The notes beneath the pieces were generated by a model. The model did not search any database. It was not told the DNA's origin and was given only the letters and a program-made list of their open reading frames with translations. A program made the translations under genes and the position numbers. From the NCBI GenBank assembly GCA_014804285.1, contig JAAVAA010000004.1:1-6782 (forward strand): 6,782 nt of DNA, in the 5' to 3' direction. The stretch's first letter is position 1. The number at the start of each line of letters is the position of its first letter. This stretch comes from Lachnospiraceae bacterium. GTDB lineage: Bacteria > Bacillota > Clostridia > Lachnospirales > Lachnospiraceae. Of the stretch, positions 5,588 to 6,782 are shown in pieces.

Positions 5588-5806
5588 ATTCAAAGTTCTA
5601 AAATATTTACCCCTTTACTCTCTCTCAGTTTTGACCATGCTGTTCCTTTTTCCTGTCACTTCCGCCTCCATTATTTTATACCAAAGTTCTTTTAAAATCC
5701 ACTGAAAAAGACTTCTGCATTCACTATATAACTGCTAATGAAGCCTGCCATACGACGATTTTCTATTCCACATAAAAATGTTGTAGGAAAAAAACTGCAA
5801 GTAGTG

Positions 5807-5812
5807 TATAAT
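5807..5812 (+). promoter_or_regulatory. trpS: -10 box of the trpS promoter
   Basis: TATAAT is a perfect -10 hexamer. The best nearby -35 candidate, TTGTAG (5781-5786), is 20 nt upstream, longer than usual, so the -35 is uncertain. Transcription from about 5819 would give a leader of roughly 54 nt. Confidence 0.55.
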
Positions 5813-5826
5813 AGAGCAGAAATATT

Positions 5827-5845
5827 TTGTTCCCTGACGGAGCAA
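5827..5845 (+). other. Hairpin in the trpS leader
   Basis: TTGTTCC (5827-5833) pairs with GGAGCAA (5839-5845), seven pairs including one G-U, around the 5-nt loop CTGAC. It lies near the predicted 5' end of the trpS mRNA and 9 nt before the ribosome binding site. No T-run follows, so it is not a terminator; it may stabilise the mRNA or modulate access. Confidence 0.45.
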
Positions 5846-5872
5846 TACGTAAGAAAGGAGCATGAAAGTTAC

Positions 5873-6782
5873 ATGTCAAAAATTATTTTAACCGGAGACA
5901 GACCTACCGGCCGTCTTCATGTCGGTCACTATGTTGGGTCATTAAAAAGAAGAGTAGAACTTCAAAACTCCGGTATGTATGATAAAATCTTCATTATGAT
6001 TGCTGACGCGCAGGCGCTCACTGACAATGCCGAGCAGCCTGAAAAGGTCCGCCAAAATATCATTGAGGTAGCTTTGGACTATCTCTCCTGCGGACTCGAT
6101 CCTGCCCAGTCCACACTGCTGATCCAGTCTCAGATTCCGGAGCTCTGTGAGCTATCCTTTTATTATATGAATCTGGTAACTGTTTCCAGACTGCAGCGGA
6201 ATCCTACCGTAAAATCCGAAATTCAGATGCGCAACTTTGAGGCCAGCATCCCTGTGGGCTTTTTTACCTATCCCATCAGTCAGGCTGCCGATATCACTGC
6301 TTTTAAGGCTACCACCGTTCCGGTAGGTGAAGATCAGCTTCCCATGCTGGAGCAGACCAAGGAAATCGTCCGCAAGTTTAATTCCGTTTACGGAGATACT
6401 TTAGTGGAGCCGGATGTCCTGCTCCCCGATAATAAAGCATGTCTGCGCCTTCCCGGCATTGACGGCAAGGCAAAAATGAGTAAATCCTTAAACAACTGCA
6501 TTTATCTCTCCGATACCGAAGAGGATGTGCGCAAAAAGGTTATGTCCATGTTCACAGACCCTAATCATCTACAGGTATCCGATCCCGGTCAGGTGGAAGG
6601 TAATCCCGTATTCATTTATCTGGATGCGTTCTGCAAGGATGAGATGTTTGCAGAGTATCTTCCCGACTACGCAAATCTGGAAGAACTGAAAGCTCATTAT
6701 ACCAGAGGCGGCTTGGGCGACGTAAAGGTTAAGAAATTCCTGAACAATGTTCTTCAGGAAGAGCTTTCTCCTATCCGTGCCC
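5873..6782 (+). CDS. trpS: Tryptophanyl-tRNA synthetase, 3' end cut off
   Basis: Class I aminoacyl-tRNA synthetase that charges tRNA-Trp with tryptophan using ATP. The first 303 codons are present; bacterial TrpS proteins are usually about 325-345 residues, so roughly the last tenth is missing at the window edge. The N-terminal signature is TGDRPTGRLHVGHYVGS (7-23), with HVGH (16-19) as the HIGH motif. SQAADITAFKA followed by VPVGEDQ is the conserved tryptophan/ATP pocket region, and KMSKS occupies residues 201-205. ATG at 5873 is the only start that fits the conserved N-terminus. AAAGGAG (5854-5860) lies 12 nt upstream, rather far; an out-of-frame ATG at 5862 is too close to it. The gene has its own -10 and a short hairpin leader, and no T-box precedes it. 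G+C-richer composition fits a core gene. Confidence 0.97.
   Translation, partial: MSKIILTGDRPTGRLHVGHYVGSLKRRVELQNSGMYDKIFIMIADAQALTDNAEQPEKVRQNIIEVALDYLSCGLDPAQSTLLIQSQIPELCELSFYYMNLVTVSRLQRNPTVKSEIQMRNFEASIPVGFFTYPISQAADITAFKATTVPVGEDQLPMLEQTKEIVRKFNSVYGDTLVEPDVLLPDNKACLRLPGIDGKAKMSKSLNNCIYLSDTEEDVRKKVMSMFTDPNHLQVSDPGQVEGNPVFIYLDAFCKDEMFAEYLPDYANLEELKAHYTRGGLGDVKVKKFLNNVLQEELSPIRA

Larger units (their letters stand above)
5588..5872. other. Divergent intergenic region between DUF2752 and trpS
   Basis: These 285 nt hold the trpS leader and -10 box and, on the minus strand, a possible DUF2752 -10 TATAAAAT (5673-5680) with only a weak -35. A 9-nt word CAAAGTTCT occurs at 5591-5599 and 5682-5690, once beside the DUF2752 start and once beside that -10. 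No RNA gene, T-box or convincing small coding sequence is visible. Confidence 0.5.

Noticed and set aside
5862..5891. Nine-residue leader peptide (MKVTCQKLF) overlapping the trpS start
   Set aside because: The ATG is only 1 nt after AAAGGAG, too close for normal initiation, and it contains no Trp codon, so attenuation is not supported.
1..6782. CRISPR array, defence island, toxin-antitoxin pair or biosynthetic cluster
   Set aside because: No regularly spaced repeats, cas-like or nuclease-helicase modules, or small paired toxin-antitoxin genes are visible. The 5' nuclease and LRR protein alone do not make a defence system.

Overview
The window looks like a chromosomal segment from a Gram-positive Clostridia member, probably Lachnospiraceae. 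This is inferred from the low-to-moderate G+C, strong GGAGG-type ribosome binding sites, short intergenic gaps, and the character of the TrpS, MerR/GyrI-like, DUF2752 and COG1092-type proteins. No phage, plasmid, IS, CRISPR, tRNA or rRNA signature is visible, and I do not see a convincing new multi-gene system. The interesting material is mostly regulatory and evolutionary.

Left part (1-3600, all minus strand). In the direction of transcription the genes are: a GNAT acetyltransferase with its own strong extended -10 promoter; a cytoplasmic leucine-rich-repeat protein; a MerR regulator with a C-terminal GyrI-like ligand-binding domain; a stand-alone 5'-3' exonuclease of the DNA polymerase I N-terminal type; and the first 8 codons of a further gene running off the left edge. 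The merR gene has a textbook MerR-type promoter: TTGACT, a 19-bp spacer and TATACT, with a perfect 7-bp inverted repeat in the spacer. MerR, the exonuclease and perhaps the next gene are therefore probably one autoregulated operon. The exonuclease starts only 28 nt after merR and has its own GGAGG.

Middle part (3018-3775). The GNAT gene is bracketed by two exact copies of a 13-nt word. The left copy runs into a short decayed relic of the first codons of the neighbouring methyltransferase gene. The 205-nt divergent region between GNAT and the methyltransferase carries both promoters and a 46-nt near-perfect palindrome just downstream of the likely methyltransferase promoter.

Right part (3775-6782). 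A COG1092-type SAM-dependent methyltransferase (plus) is followed after 18 nt by a zinc-ribbon Nudix hydrolase related to NudC (plus), probably one operon. A three-helix DUF2752 membrane protein (minus) converges on the Nudix gene and overlaps its last 14 nt. Finally trpS, tryptophanyl-tRNA synthetase (plus), is cut by the right edge. It has a TATAAT box and a short hairpin leader but no room for a T-box.

The methyltransferase and trpS genes look visibly richer in G+C than the LRR, GNAT, Nudix and DUF2752 genes. This fits conserved genes interleaved with more recently acquired accessory genes.
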